NCBI GenBank assembly: GCA_006538405.1
Contig: BJKQ01000015.1
Span: 682,001-746,000, forward strand
Direction of reading: 5' to 3'
Origin: Hansfordia pulvinata
Taxonomy: Eukaryota; Ascomycota; Sordariomycetes; Xylariales
Length of the DNA: 64,000 nucleotides
Both the position numbers and the translations under genes were made by a program. A model generated the notes under the pieces. It was not told the DNA's origin. It worked only from the letters and a program-made list of their open reading frames with translations, and ran no database searches. Positions 23,940-37,568 of the stretch are shown piece by piece. How positions within the stretch are numbered: position 1 is the stretch's first letter; each line of letters starts with the position of its first letter.

Positions 23940-26499
23940 TTCCCGGATCGCGGTTCAATGGGGGATCGCGCAGGGCAGAGGCCGGAGCTACTGCAGGAAC
24001 GCGGCCTACTGCGACTGCAGACCGCCGTGTGGCGTGAGAAGTGGATGGGGAGGAGGGCCGTGACCGACAACGTGACCGTGATGCTCCCGCGTCTCTCTCC
24101 CTCTCTCTCTCTCTCTCTCTCGTCTCGTTGTGTACAGAGCTGTGTCGTGTCGTGTCGCCTCCACGAGGATTGGCATCAGCTGCGCCGATGAAGAGCGCGG
24201 GCAAACGCTCCCCTGGTTTGTCAAGTCATGTCGTGCCCGTGCGGAAGCCGACCACGGATCCTTTCGCTCCGACTGGCTCTCGACTTGCCTGACTCGCGGC
24301 CGCGAGGAATGCCAGAGAGAGAGAGAGATAAAGAAAAAAAAGAACGACCCTTTGCCTGGCGGCTTTCGCGAGAGGCCGGCCTGCGCGCAGGGCTAGGCCA
24401 TTTAGCTACGAGTAGCTCTGCCGTAAGCTCAGGGTCGTCACCCCCCCCACCCTCTGTACCTGAATTGCAACCAACTCGTTCAATTGGCCACAAAACCCAG
24501 GCACCATGCAGGACCTCTTGCCCCCCCCCCTTTCCCTTCGCAGCACGCCTCACGGCGCTGCCTATTGGACAATGGGCCAGGGGCAGCGAGATAGAGAGAG
24601 AGAACCAAACAAAACATGGCGAGATCCTGGGTGGGCTGGCACGCTGGTTAGGTCGCGAATCGGGGGGGGGAGGGGGATCTGACGAGGCGCGGTTCGGGTC
24701 ACACCTGTGACACACAGGAAGCCGGCTCTTCTCTTTACGAGCAGCGCAGAAGCGCGTAAAGAGCCGGGGGAGGGGGGGATGGCGAGACACTCACCACTAC
24801 TGGCAGGCAACGGTCGGTCCGGGTGTTCTTTCGCGGTACGGAGTACTCGCACTCGCATGTCCAGGACAGGACAGGACTGGCCCCGCGAAGAAAGGGAGAC
24901 AAGACGTCGTCGAGAGAGAGCGCGCGGGCACGGCGACACGCGGGCAGAGAATGCCTGGTGTATCTTGGCACGAGAACCGGCAGCGAAAAAGCGCGGGTCT
25001 GCCCCCTTTTCTTGCATGACCAGATCAGGAAGCGGGTGGGGGTTGCTCGAGGACCCGACCCGGCACACGCCTGGGTCTAGGTTGTACGGATGAACCCACA
25101 CACACAGAGTACCCGTACTGGGATACCCGTGAATGCCTGCCTGCCTGCCTGCCTGCCTGCTCCGATGGGTCTCTGTGGTCTTGACTTCTGAGCTTGTGCC
25201 CTGTCTTGTCCACTGTCCACCAGGCGCATACAGGTACGAGTACTCGAAGCACAAGCACAAGCTGCTCGCAGGAATAGGGCAGAAGGGGTCAGGTTCTGCA
25301 CGGGCCCATGCGCTGGGGACGCCTGGCCGGCACTCGCAAGGGGGTCCCTCGTTCCGCCCCTCCATTGACAGTCGTCAGCTCAGCTACCGTGCTTTTGTAT
25401 GACGGTAGAGTCGCTGTGTTTGTGCCAGTGGCCTCTCCCTCTGGCAGTTTGCCAACCCGACAGGATGGCGCAGGCAAAGCAAAAAGACACAGCCGCCCGT
25501 CTCCATGTCATGCTGGTGCCTATGCGGCAGAGATACTGTAGAGAGAGAGAGAGAGCGAACGTGCAGGGAACTCCCCGGCCCGACCAGGTCTCTGGACTCT
25601 GGCGTTCGGGGTCTGGCGGCCGGCTGCTTTTGATACACGGCATGCCTACTCGTACTGTTCTTTTTCCGGTCCTCGGCAGAACGAACGGGCACATTGGTGG
25701 GATCGGAATGGCGGTGGCCCTTTCGACGGACTGCCGCGGCACGCGCTTAAAACACGGGGGATGGTGCGGGGCACGCGCAGGTTTATAGACTGGGCGATCC
25801 GGCGATGGGACGCCCACCCGCCCGCCCGCCCGCCCGCCCGCGACCTGCTCGTTCACTTCGTCTTGCCCTCCCCAGTCCGAGTATGAGATGTACCAGGGAC
25901 ACACTCTCGTACGAGCGAGAGGTACTCACTCGCTCCATGGTCGCACGCCCGTTGGGTCTGTCTCTTGTGTGTGTCAGAACCGCTGTCTCGGCAGGACACC
26001 AGGTGCTGCGTCAGCGTCCCGCTGGCCATCAGCGCGCGAGAGGGGGCGCGTCGAGACGGCTGTTGTCTTACGGGGTGCATGTACGGGTATTCGTAGAACA
26101 ACCAGCAGACGCCACCGATGAGATCTTCCAACCTACTCGCAGGGGGCCACGCCTTGCGCGCCGCACTCGGCAATAGTCGCTGGAAGAAGCAAAAAACAAG
26201 CAAACCGACCCCCGGGCCGCGAAAAGCCTCACGGGGGTCGTTCTATTTACGTGCGAGTAGGTGTTCGTAGGTACGATGCGAAGTACTCGTACAGGCGGCG
26301 ACGGCGTGACTTGTCGCTGCGGGTGTCACGAGAGGTCACGGTGCGGCCAGTGAGGGGTGGTACTGGTATGGCGTCACCTTGGGACGCTGACGCGCCTCCT
26401 GAACACAAGACGACTCGTTGACTGTGACGACGGTACCTTTTGCTGTGCTTGCGCGACGCGACCAAGTGAGTGGCCTTCCCTGCCGCTGGCCATCTCCTT

Positions 26500-26500
<1 letters not shown>

Positions 26501-26538
<38 letters not shown>
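26501..26538. repeat. CTG trinucleotide tract
   Basis: About twelve CTG units in intergenic DNA; a second tract of similar length lies at 27026-27065. Confidence 0.9.
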
Positions 26539-27023
26539 CGGCGGAGGGCCCCGTTAGACGCGGCTTGTGGGCTCCGCGGCCGGACAGCCCTAGCGCGCGC
26601 AAGCGTTCCCCTCCGGACTTGTCTAAAAGTTCTTGGTGTCTTCTAAACAGGGGCACGAGGGCGCGCGCGAGCGAGCAGCATTCAGGGGTATGACATGCGA
26701 AGGGAACCCAGCCGGGCCCCGGTTTATCTCGCCAGTCTAGCAGACTTGGGGCGCCTACAATGGGACAAGGCGCTTTCTCTCTCTCTCTCTCTCTTTTTTT
26801 TTTTTTTTTGTGTGTCCTTGCTTACTTCTGACGCAACACCGTCTTGGTAGGATTTTTCGGCGGGCGGGCGGCGTCGATGGATTGCCCCCGGCTAGCGCGA
26901 GAACATTCTCTCATGCGTGCCCGGTGCTCGTGGACTGGATGACAGCCGTGCTCGCCATGCCATAGGCGCACCGACCTCCGCGGTCCGCCTCTTTTTGGGG
27001 TTAGGAGGTATGTGTGGTTCCTC

Positions 27024-27065
<42 letters not shown>

Positions 27066-27184
27066 GCAGGTGGAACGGGTCCAGGGGGTTTGCTGGCTGC
27101 AGCAGTGAGGGTTTGCGATCTACCAGATGTACGGATATGGATGATAGAGTTCTCTGTCGCGTTCCGCACTCTGCCACGAGTACG

Positions 27185-27219
<35 letters not shown>

Positions 27220-29600
27220 ACTCGCTTGTAGCGCACGAGAGTAGAGTAGCCCCAAAGCTCCGACTCCACTGGTGAGCCCCAGAGGAGAAAAAAGGCATCT
27301 GAGGAAAGAAAAGAAAAACCACCGGAGCCCTGCCGGTGCCAGATGCCCCCAACTCGGGAAACCGCCTGCAGACCTTAGGTTCGTCAGGGATGACGGGGCC
27401 GCTGCCCGACGGACGTGCTCCGTCAGGTACATGTACAGTGGCCTCGTCGAAGCGCGGGCTTGTTCTCCCTCCCCAACCAACATGATGTGATGCGGCAAAG
27501 GGCAGGGCAGACCTATCAAGCATACGAGCGAGTCCCTGCCCGAACACCAGCCAGCAAGAGGGGAGCACGAGGAGCTGAGACCAGAGCGATGACATCCATC
27601 GATGCCCGTAGCGCCGGCCGGCGCGCTCTGGCGGGCAGTCGTGGTAGATCTCCGTGCACGCTTCCAGAGTACGAGTACCCGTGGCGCCGAACGAGCAGAC
27701 GACATCCAGCATCGTAGATGTTGCTGCGAGCGACGCCGGCGGTATCACACAGGGCCCCGGGCATCACGGCGTGTAAGCCATCAGCCGCCGCGGACCATCC
27801 GGGCAATAGAGGCCGTGGAGAGGGTCAGATACGAGTATGTGGTCGTTCTCGCAGGCAGAGAGGAAGAGAGAAGAGAAGGAAGGATAGACGGTAACCCATG
27901 CTGCTACTCCCGGCCTTTCGCACCCGACCTCTCCACCTCGTTCGTGCACTCGCAGGCCCGTCGGACACCAACCGGGACGAACCAAGCATAAGACGGGACA
28001 AGCATTCGCAAGTCTCTCGCTCGCTGGCTGGCGCGCCGGCGCTTGCGCAGGAACAGGCGTGCGGCGGCGGCGGCGGCGGCAGGGGCTGTACTCGTATGCT
28101 GGGCCTGCTAGCCCGCCCGCCATGCCCACATCCTGCTGGCGCTGAAACCCCCTGAGCAATGAGAAGGCCGGACGTCTTTGAGGCTACGACGTGACTGGCC
28201 TGTTCGAGTCCACCTGGCCCGCTTGGTCTTGACCGCGGGACCGCGTTCCCCTCTACGACTGCGAGTACGGAGTACTCGTAGGGATTCTCTCACGCCGTCT
28301 CTTCTCAGGTCTGTCTGTGGCTGCTCTCTTCTCTTCTCTTCTCTGGAGCGTGTCTTCTCTCCCTTGGTCCCTCCCACCTGTGCCACACACGCACACCCCC
28401 TACCGCTTGGTCTCGCGAGTACCCGCACTACGCGACGCCCCCCCCCCCATACACCCCCCCTAAACACCCCCTGTCCCTGGGGGCAGTCGGGCGAGCCGGC
28501 CTCGCACGGTAAGAGACATGGACTCCAGTTTCGAGAAAAACCCTCCATTGATGTGGATGGATCGGTGACGGCGTGCTCGGCTGGCGGGATGGGATTTTCG
28601 TGGACCTCCAGTCCAAGGTCTTCCCCCCCACTACGAGCACGTACGCGTATGGTAGCGTCCGTACCCCCGTACCTCTCCACCTCTTCCGCCCCGGGGGCTC
28701 CAGGGGGCCTCAGGGTACACAGACTCTCTCACACTCGCTCCTTGTGCCCCGTGACACGGCGCCGGGAAGGGAAGACTGCACCAGACAGGTAGAAAACACA
28801 CACAAACACAAGATGCATAGGTTCAAGCTCAAGCGTAGACAGGCAGACAGACAGAAGGACAGGCAAGCAGGCAGGCATTGGACGAATACTCGTGCGTGGG
28901 ACCCAGAACCCAGAACCCAGAACCCAGATCTCCCAGGCACACAGACACCCGTGGAACGCACGCCATGTCCATTTACGGTTAGCCCAGGAACGGCGAGCAG
29001 TGGAAGCCAGGGGTAGCACGACCAGGTACTCGTATCTAGCCCTGTACCTGCGTGCTCCGTCCTCGTACCCAAGGGTCAGCAGGCAGCTCAGCGCGCAGCC
29101 CCGGCCCTAGCACCCCAGGATGGACGGGTACCAGCTCACCGCGGGAACGCGGCGGACGGTCGACGTAGCGCAGTAGTACCCGCTTTCTCTCCCAAGTGCG
29201 CCGTTGGGCCCACGCGCCAGACGCAGGCCCCCCCAGTGAGCGCCCCCCCCCCTCGTGCCCTACTCCGTACTATGCATGTACATGTAGCCGTATTCGTCGA
29301 TAGATGGATGGATGGGATGCCGGCCTGGGGCCCTGGGCCCTAGGCCCTGGGCGGCCATAGGTACGATGGAGTACCTGGACGCCTGGGGCCCTGTACGAGT
29401 AGCCCGGGGGCCCAGTGGACTGGACCGGGCTGGGCTGGACTGGCGTGGAGGACGGACGGTGGATGGGCTTGTGGTGCGGTGCGCCGTGGTGTGGTGTGGT
29501 GTGGTGTCGGGTGTGCGTGTGCGTGTGCGATGTGAGGTGGTGTGTGGTTGTGCTACCGGTGGTGGGTGGTGGGTGGTGGCGGCCGAGGTGGCGTGGTGTC

Positions 29601-30274
29601 CCTTTTCATGGTCGCGTCTCCCTGCTCTCCCTTTCCCTCTTGCCATCCTCTTCCAACCCACTGCCACTATCGTGAGTCTTGTCGTTGTCGTCGCGGCAAT
29701 TCGTCTCCCTTTTCGGTCTTTTTTTCTTTCTTTCTTTCCGTTTTCGAACTCATACTCTCTTTTATTCTTGAGCTTCCCTGCCAATACGGACACCGTCACT
29801 CCTTTCCGGGTCCATTTCATTCCTTAGGCTTTTCAGCACCTCGTCACTGACAGCACGGCCACTCGTTGCGCCCCTCGACCTCCATCTACCTCGACCAGGC
29901 GACCCCCTACCACGCGGCAGACACGAGACAGAGCACAGCATCCTCGAGACCGCGTCTGAGAGACCACTTACTATACTACCCACACACTCCTTTGTAGCAG
30001 CTGTTCACTCTAGCCATCGCTACCTTTTCTGACGACCTTCTACCCACGCTCCTTGTCCCGGGATATCGATCACCGATCCCCCATACTATACGCAATAATT
30101 CGTTGGCTTCGACCAGTCAACCGCGGTGTTGTGCCCGTCAGTTCACTCGGACGAGCGCCCAGGAGACACCCAACAGCAACAACAACCACCACCTCCTCGA
30201 GACGACACGCCGACGCCAGTCCTTGTCCCCCTCTCGACCGCCTCTTCCTCACCCACACCACATTTTTGCCAGCC
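29601..30274 (+). promoter_or_regulatory. Probable promoter and long CT-rich 5' leader of the homeodomain gene
   Basis: The stretch changes from mixed sequence to strongly C/T-biased DNA with TTTC repeats (29716-29740) and runs up to the ATG at 30275. Such pyrimidine-rich leaders are common for fungal regulatory genes. No clear TATA box; TATACTA-like bases occur at about 29967-29975. Confidence 0.4.
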
Positions 30275-32503
30275 ATGGCGACTCCCATCAAAGCGGAACA
30301 GCCGGCGTCAGGGGTGCCCGCCGCCCCCACGCTGTGCACCGACATGACCTCGACGCCCACGGGCTCCCTCCACGACAGCCAGTCTCCCTCGCCTTCCTCG
30401 ACCACCTCGGCCGGCCCCAACAGCACCTCCGCCCCCGGCAACGCGGCGCGGCGGCCTCCCCGCAAGAGCACCCTGACGCAGCAGCAGAAGAACCAGAAGC
30501 GCCAGCGCGCAACCCAGGACCAGCTCACCACGCTCGAGCAGGAGTTCAACAAGAACCCGACCCCGACGGCCAACGTCCGCGAGAGGATAGCGGATGAGAT
30601 CAACATGACCGAGAGGTCTGTCCAGATCTGGTTCCAGAACAGGTATGTGCTGCTGCTGCTGTTGCCAAGAGCCGTGTGCGATGTGTGACACGACGACTAC
30701 GGCGCGCAACGCGCCCTTCACTCTCTTTCAGCCACTAACCGGTTGTCTTTTCGCATCTGCAGGCGGGCCAAGATTAAGTTGTTGGCCAAGAAGAGCCTGG
30801 AGACGGGAGAGGACATTGACTCGATTCCCGAATCCATGCGCCAGTACCTGGCGATGCAGGCAATGGAGAGCGGCAAGGGCCTGGGCGGCGGCCCGTACAT
30901 GGGCCGCACGGGTCTGATGCCGTACGGATCGATGATGCTGGGAGGCGACCAGGGAGGACAGGGCAAAGTCCGTAAGTATTACCTGCGTGGGCAGACGCTG
31001 TTCGCACCCTTCCTTGTGCTGGCACACTTCTTCGCGCGCCCCGCCCACCCCTATCCCCTCACAAAGACCCCGTAACTGACTCCGGGACGACCCAACAGTG
31101 ATCCACCACTTGACCTGCCGGTCGCTCAGCGTCGGCAAGTGGACGCGGGTGGGCCAAAACACGATGGACCTAATCATCTTCTACTCGCCCGAGAAGTGCA
31201 CCATGACGTACTACATCAACAACGACCAGGCCGGCTACAAGATCGAGTACTCGTTCGCGGCGATCAAGAGCATCTACCTGGAGAACGGCGAGGACGGCAG
31301 CGGCAAGATGGGCGGCATCGTGATCGAGCTGAACCGGCCGCCCAGCTTCTTCATGGACTCTTCGCCCAACTCGAACGGCTTCTTCCAGTGCGGCGACTTC
31401 ACCGAGGATCAGCAGGCGACCAACTGCCTGACGCACCACCTGGGCGGCAACCCCAAGGTGCTGAGCGGGCAGCTGGCCAAGCTCATCTCGCTCGACAGCT
31501 TCATGGGGCGCCACAGCGCGGGCATGCTGGGCGGGCCCGGGCCATGGGCGGCATGAGCATGGGCGGCATGGGCGGCGAGCACGCCATCTCCGTGTCGGCC
31601 CCGGTGTCGCCCACGAACCGCCCCTCGTCGCAGCCGAGCTTCGGCCACGGGCCCAGCGTCCCGCCGCCGCACCCCCACCAGCTGGGGCCCTTCGCCGAGC
31701 CGCCGCCGCCGCACTGGGCCATGAGCCAGATGCACAGCGGCATGCGCGCGCCCGGCCCCGGCCACAAGCGCCAGCGCAGCCGCTCCGTGCCCATGGCCGT
31801 CGACATGTCCATGCTGCAGACCCCGACGCCCTCCTTCTACATCCAGCACCCGGGCGTCGACCACCCCTCCCACGCCGGCCCCGGCATGTACGCCCCCGCG
31901 CCCCAGCAGCCGCACCAGCTCGGCGGCGCCGGCAGTGCCGGCCCCAACAACCTGCGCATCGACACCCAGGCCGGCTACGGGCTCGACATGCGCCAGTACC
32001 CCATGTCCGCCACCACGGCCCCCTCTGACTACTCGAGCCCCAACTACTTCTCCCAGGGCCCCGACCAGCACCCGGGCGGGCCCATGGCCACTCCCGGCTT
32101 CAACACCACCCCCTACAGCGGCACCTTCCTCTCCCCGCTGCCCCAGTCCGCCACCATGGTGCCGCCGCACTCCAACACGCCCCTGTCCTTCGGCAGCCCC
32201 CACGGCGACTCGGCCATCGTTGAGCAGTCCCCGCCCCCCATGGGCATGATCCCCCGCAGCGCCTCCGCCGACCTGTACCCCATGACCAGCGGCGCCAACG
32301 GCGAGTCCGCCATCTCCGACGACGGCTCCGCCCTCAACGACATGTACTCCAAGCACACCATCAACCTCCCCTTCCACCCCCACTCGCCCGCCTTCAACGA
32401 CAACGGCCAGGCCGAGCTCGACATGAACCAGCTCGTCCAGTTCGACCCCGTCGACCCCCAGGCCCTGTCTCCGGAGCATATCTCCCAACCTCAGGGTGCG
32501 TGA
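30275..32503 (+). CDS. Homeodomain transcription factor
   Basis: Nuclear DNA-binding regulator, about 660 aa if one frame is restored. Exons: 30275-30642, 30763-30971 and 31099-32503, with introns of 120 and 127 nt and clear GT-AG ends. The homeodomain spans about residues 71-130 ([17 protein letters not shown] ... [16 protein letters not shown]), with the first intron inside WFQNR. A second conserved module follows: [19 protein letters not shown] ... [18 protein letters not shown]. The C-terminal half is Pro/Gln/Ser-rich and likely an activation or disordered region, with KRQRSRS as a possible nuclear signal. Known fungal homeodomain proteins with a conserved post-homeodomain region (Phx1/Pho2-like) act in development or stationary phase; the exact orthologue is not certain. 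Oddity: the conserved module and C-terminal half are in different frames, joined at a GGGCCCGGGCC stretch (31533-31543) where one base appears to be missing. Confidence 0.9.
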
Positions 32504-35500
32504 TGGAGGCTACGAGAAGGAGCTGTCTTCTTTCTCCTTTTTGGGTAAAGAAAACGCTCAGGTTATCTGGAACATTTCTTGGGTACAATTTTGAAAAGAA
32601 AAATCTGGGCGGTTCATGGCATTACACGGGGACACGTTTTCTGCTCGCGGTCGTTCGCGCGAGGGCGCGTTGCTCCTCCCTCTGGCGTTGCTGGGTAATA
32701 TACCTCTTGTTTGGTCGGCTTGTGCTTATGTTGTCGCTGTTCCTGTTTCTTTTATCCGCGCCACTGTCGCTTCGTCACCGTCAACTTCATTCAGTGTTCT
32801 TCGAGATCCCACTTCCCCTCGACCCGCAAGATTCTTCACTTCAGTCTTTCTGGTGTCCGCCTCGGCACACGCCCTTCCACGGTTTGGGGAGAGGAGAAAA
32901 CATCGGCCACGCAGTCTACACCCGGCATCTGGCGGTGCATGTCTGGCACATCGATCGCGTGCCCCCTTACTACGGGGGTATCCCTCGTATCCAAGACTCG
33001 CCTCGAAGGCTGACACCAACGACGGCTTGCTCTCCGACGCTCATATCACGGTTTCACCCAGGTGTCGAGATCTCGGCTCTTGTCGCGTCTCGAGCCGGGG
33101 GGAAATCTCTCAACGTTCTTCTTTTCCTTCTCGTTCCTCCTACAATGGTACAAGCGTCGCGTTTTTCTTCTTCATCTGGCTGAGAGGGGTGGACTAGCAA
33201 AAAAGACGAACATGGCACAACAGCCCAGGAGGCTCTTGGTTTCCGGTTACTAATATTTAAATGGTGGTTTTCTTGCAGAGGTTGACGGATCTTCAGGAGC
33301 GGGCTGGCGGGGTTGGGGAAGAGGGCCTCATGCATGCCCTTGGGACCCGACCTCACTGGGACATGAATGGTTGGCTTTTCAGGGAGGAAAAGCAAAGCGA
33401 GTGGCGGTCTTTCCCACCAGTGTCGGGAGAGGACTTACGCACTGCTTGGGAGCGCAATTGGAATAGACACGAGGGGGCGGCGATATACCAAGGTTTTCTC
33501 GAGGCGGAAGCCCGGATCTCCTACACCTTTTTGTCCGATTTCCTTGCGAGGAGCGCTGAGCTCTTCTCTCGCTTTTCTCTTGTCTCTTCTCTTTTATTTT
33601 CACAAATTTCTGTGCCCTTTTGGCCGGCGGCTGCTTGATTTTTCTTTCCCCCGGCTTGCTTCGGCCCCGGCCATCAGGGAGGGGGCGGTTTCTTTGTAGC
33701 TGTGGTTTTCTTGTCACGACTTCACGGCGCGGGTCATAATACTCGACAATCCTACACGATATTCATAATTCATTCACGAAATGTCCTTGACGATGCTGTG
33801 TTGTGTCCATGTGTGCCTTGGGCCTGGCTGCGCGCTTGCGAAGTATGAATGGCAAAAGACCATCAGGCAGTCGTCGGGCAGCAGTCGAGGGGCGGCAGGC
33901 TCTGAGGTCGAGCGCGTCCCCCTATCACTCACATGACTGTTGTGTGAGACTGGCCGCGGACCGACTTGGCTACTTGAGCCAGAAGGCTTCCAAGCACGTG
34001 CATCTTCCTCCAGCATGCTTGGTTGCCACTTGGCCAGGGCCTCGGTGACGCCTATACATGACTGGTGTTCCCAACTGGACAGCGCTGTTGTGAATATGGA
34101 CTGCTCGGAGGACTGCAGGCGACTGCACCACGCGGACGGAAGCGAGGCCGAGCCTGTCCGTCTACCGCCCCCGTGTCTTTTGGTCGATCTCCGAACACCT
34201 GCGGCAACTCACCAGGCACACGGACACCTGGCGAGGTGTAAGCCCACCCCCGGCGGCACGGGGAGAACCCCAGCGCGAACACTTCACACCCTTGCTTCGC
34301 TGCCCTGCCATGCCACGGGACGGGACCCGGCACGAGAAGAAGAAGAAGAAGAAGAAGAAGAAGACAAGACCCTGTCCAAGCCCCGAGGCTGCGCTGGGCC
34401 AAAGCAGCGGAAGCCGCGAAATTGCGAAGGCTGGCGCTCTCGTCCCCTCGGCACACACAAACGGCGTGCCCTTACAGCCGCCCATCCGTTGTTGTTCCGG
34501 ATGTGGTTGATAAGCCCCGACCCGGAACTTTGACAAGGCTCGTCGCTGGTCCGCCCCCACGCAACCGCGGATAACCCGCCCAGAGAATCGCGGACGATCC
34601 GGCCTCTGGACTGGGGGCAGCAGGGCGACGCGGCAGCTCGCTTTGTCCGAGGGTTCCTGGTTCGTTTTCTTGCCTATTGGCACGACGGGAAACGGGGCCA
34701 AGAGATGAGAACAGCGCGCTTGCGCCTGGTCGGTTCGGCGGTTCGAGAGCGACGCCGTGGGAGCTGGCGAGGGGGGGATCGTGGCTCAGAGTGTGTCTTG
34801 TTTCAATACGCCTCATGGGACAGATAGCTGTGCCTCTGAGAGGGGGGGCAGTTTGGAGAAATCATCTGAGCTGCAGGCTCGCTCGGGGTCAAGCCCGCGG
34901 CGAGGACGGGGCCTCTAGACGGGGCTCTATCGTCGTGGCCGGCGTTGACGCGGTACAAGTGAGTGGCATGGACGTGGCTGGGGTCTCTGGACCGATACAG
35001 AGCGAGAGGCCTGCGGTTGGTTGGCTCGTACGCGCCAACCTCCCTGTACGGCGGGTACAGCTTGGATACTCGTTGATTTGCAACTGTCCAAAGGTGGTCG
35101 GAGCAGGGCTTGGTGGGCGGATTCTCGGCTGGGGAGGGGAGACGCTGCCCGGACCAAGCGGAGGTTTACCTCGCGGCGCGGCGCGTGGTGGCGATGGCCT
35201 GCTGAAGCACAGGAGCGGCGCTCACTGAGCGGCAGCCCTGTACACACAGTCTGATACAGCGGGTGAGCCACGACCAATCACCCAGGCTCCCAGTCCGCTG
35301 GCTCGAGTCTTCGCACGAGACTGAAAGAGTCACGGGTGCAGTCTGGGGCGTCGTGTTGTCTGGACCAAGTCCCTCTATCAGCGACGGGAGCCAACTCCCC
35401 AGTGACAATCTGCCAGTCCCAGCACGACATCTGGGGAAGCAACTGAGTGTGAAGGAGATGTGCGGTTCGAACACCACGAGAGAGCTCGTCGCCGTGCTAT

Positions 35501-37524
35501 ACCTTGCTCCTGGGCTTTCGCGGACACCAACGATCTGGGGGGTCCCTGCGAATCAGGGGAGAAGCCTGAGCGCTATCGTCACATATACTCAGAGTGCGCA
35601 CCCAATGCTAAGCAGCCAAGGGCCTCAAGGCACGCCGTGGTGGGAAGGCAGACTCAGGCATGGGTCGCAGCCTCGAACCGGCTGTCCGCAGCAGCGACTA
35701 CCGTACCTATCTACCTCGTCAGCGCCAGGCGGCTACTGTCTTGAGCGTAGCCGTGCCAGCGACGACGACCTCCGATCGACCTCGCTATGCCCATCCGGGC
35801 AGTACTCGTATCCAGGGGAAGCGGAAGCGAAGAAGCCCCTTCCCTCCCATGCTCAAGGTAGACATCTCCCGAGGTCGGCCCCGACGACGGCGAGGCTCAG
35901 CGTCTGCTCGGCCGTAGAAGAGCATGATACCTCGGGTGGCTGAGGCTTACGAGTACCGCACCAGACGTGCGCCAGCCACGCAGGACTGGATTTCTCGGGG
36001 CCGCCGCCTGGAGGGTCCTGGACCAGAGCGATTTCTCTTCGAAAGCCTTCCCACCCAGGGCCTCAGTGCACTTTGTGGGCGCAGGGTGCAACGCGATACT
36101 TTTGTTGGCCCCGTCCCACAAGTAATTCTCTCGTCGAGACGTCCATCTTGGGCCAGCCTGGCGAGGGCTTCTACGTACGGATGCATGACGCCAGGTTCCG
36201 GGTCATCGCGCCTCACGGGTATAGAACCAACAGAGGAGATGGGTGTGTGTGTGTGTGCCGCGGCCCCTTGTTGCGCGGAGAGCTGAACAGACCGGCGGCA
36301 AATCAGGGCCGCAGCACAGGGCGGCACGTCAGCTCGTGTGGCGGCGGCACAGCCACGCTGCTCCATGTCCTCTCCCCGCGGGCGGTGGTTCGCTGCGCTA
36401 TAGTGCTCGCGTCGAGAATCAACTTCGGTTCCTAAATAAACAGTAGCTCACATGGTGCTAAGAGTTATTTCTTGCAACGCCTACCTACGCACGCAGTGTC
36501 AAAGGTCGAAAGACGTTGGGAAGCAGAACGCCCGGATGTTGGTTCCTTCTTCTTCTTCTCCTTAAATCCTTGAAGGGGAAAAAGGGGGGTTATCGAGTCG
36601 GCGGCCATCGAGGACAGCGCATCGACCTGCACATGCAGGTATCTGATCGATCCCTGGCAGACACAGCCTCACGATGCGCATACGGCTGAAACCCGGGATG
36701 GCACCCACGACCCCGCCCGGCCTTCGAGCTGGAGCAACAGGAACACAGACAGCAGTGCTACTCCCCTCATCACCTCATTCCGTCCTGCGGCCAGTCGAGA
36801 CAGGCGCGGACCAGCAATGCGCGGACGGGGCGTTGCGCAGGCTGTACTCCGTAGGTAGGCACCTACTATGGAGACCATTTTGTGTGGGAGAACTCGTGGG
36901 TGCGGGTGTGGGTTAAGTGTAGGTAGGTAGGTACCTACATGCAGTACCTAACTCCGTAATGAACGCCGGACGCCAGATTGGCCCCCAGATTTCCATGCAT
37001 TCGAACGGGGGTTTCCCAATTTGCCCATCTTGGCGGACGCAACGCGTGCTGGCGGCCGTGTCGAGCACATTGCACAGGCAGCTTTTGCTCTCCCTTCTTT
37101 GCGAGGACTTTTACTGACCGGGGCGCCGTGGACTCATCATCACAGACACGACCAGGACGAGTAGGAGCACACAAGAGAGTGGGCACGGATGCCGACTCGT
37201 TGCGGCTCAGCGCGGCTCGTTGACAGTGTAAGAGGCGACTGACTATGCTTAGGTAGGTAGGTACATGTAGTCAGGGCTGCTGTGTGGCAGATTGACAGCC
37301 CACCATCCATCCAGGTCAAGGAAACCCACGCCCGGAGCCCGGACGGACGGGGACGGCCTCTCGGGTTTGCGAACATGGATTCTATGATGATGGAACGAAC
37401 CGGGGACCAAACCGTCCGTTCAGCGGGATGGGACGAACGGAGTAGGCCTTTGGGCCAAGATGCCGATCCCGGTCCACTTGGTTACACGGACGAATGATAA
37501 GAATACTCGTACTGCTACCAAGTA
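32504..37524. other. Gene-free region between homeodomain gene and transposon
   Basis: The first 1.1 kb is T-rich and probably includes the 3' UTR. The rest has no supported gene. It contains an AAG repeat (about 34335-34362), TG repeat (36243-36257), TACGAGTA motifs (35803, 35948, 37504) and several TAGGTAGGTACC-type repeats (36852-36955, 37250-37268). ORFs at 34677-35228 and 35263-35943 lack domains, and the second has no ATG start. Confidence 0.45.
34335..34362. repeat. AAG trinucleotide tract
   Basis: About nine GAA/AAG units in intergenic DNA. Confidence 0.85.
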
Positions 37525-37568
37525 CCTACTTAAGGCCCTGAGCAATAGAACCGCTTACCGCGTATTAC
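37525..37568 (+). repeat. Left terminal inverted repeat
   Basis: Core CCCTGAGCAATAGAACCGCT. It matches the reverse complement of the right end over about 43 nt. It differs at four bases, all A here versus G there, plus a 1-nt G insertion. Three of the four fall at TpG, as expected from RIP of the opposite strand. Confidence 0.88.

Larger units (their letters stand above)
17926..29600. other. Gene desert of nearly 12 kb upstream of the homeodomain gene
   Basis: No ORF here shows domain features or credible composition on either strand. The stretch is exceptionally rich in simple sequence: CT tracts (19661-19690, 21141-21188, 24096-24121, 26775-26792), CA tracts (20039-20061, 27187-27217), CTG/CAG tracts (22077-22110, 26501-26538, 27026-27065), G24 (21317-21340), C24 (23916-23939), T runs (23438-23459, 20943-20957) and CCCG repeats (25817-25840). 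It carries 13 or so copies of the TACGAGTA motif between 21879 and 29401. It could hold regulatory elements or noncoding transcripts for the downstream transcription factor; sequence alone cannot show this. Confidence 0.55.

Noticed and set aside
35263..35943. 226-codon plus-strand ORF
   Set aside because: It begins with GTG rather than ATG, has no domains, and contains a copy of the intergenic TACTCGTA motif.
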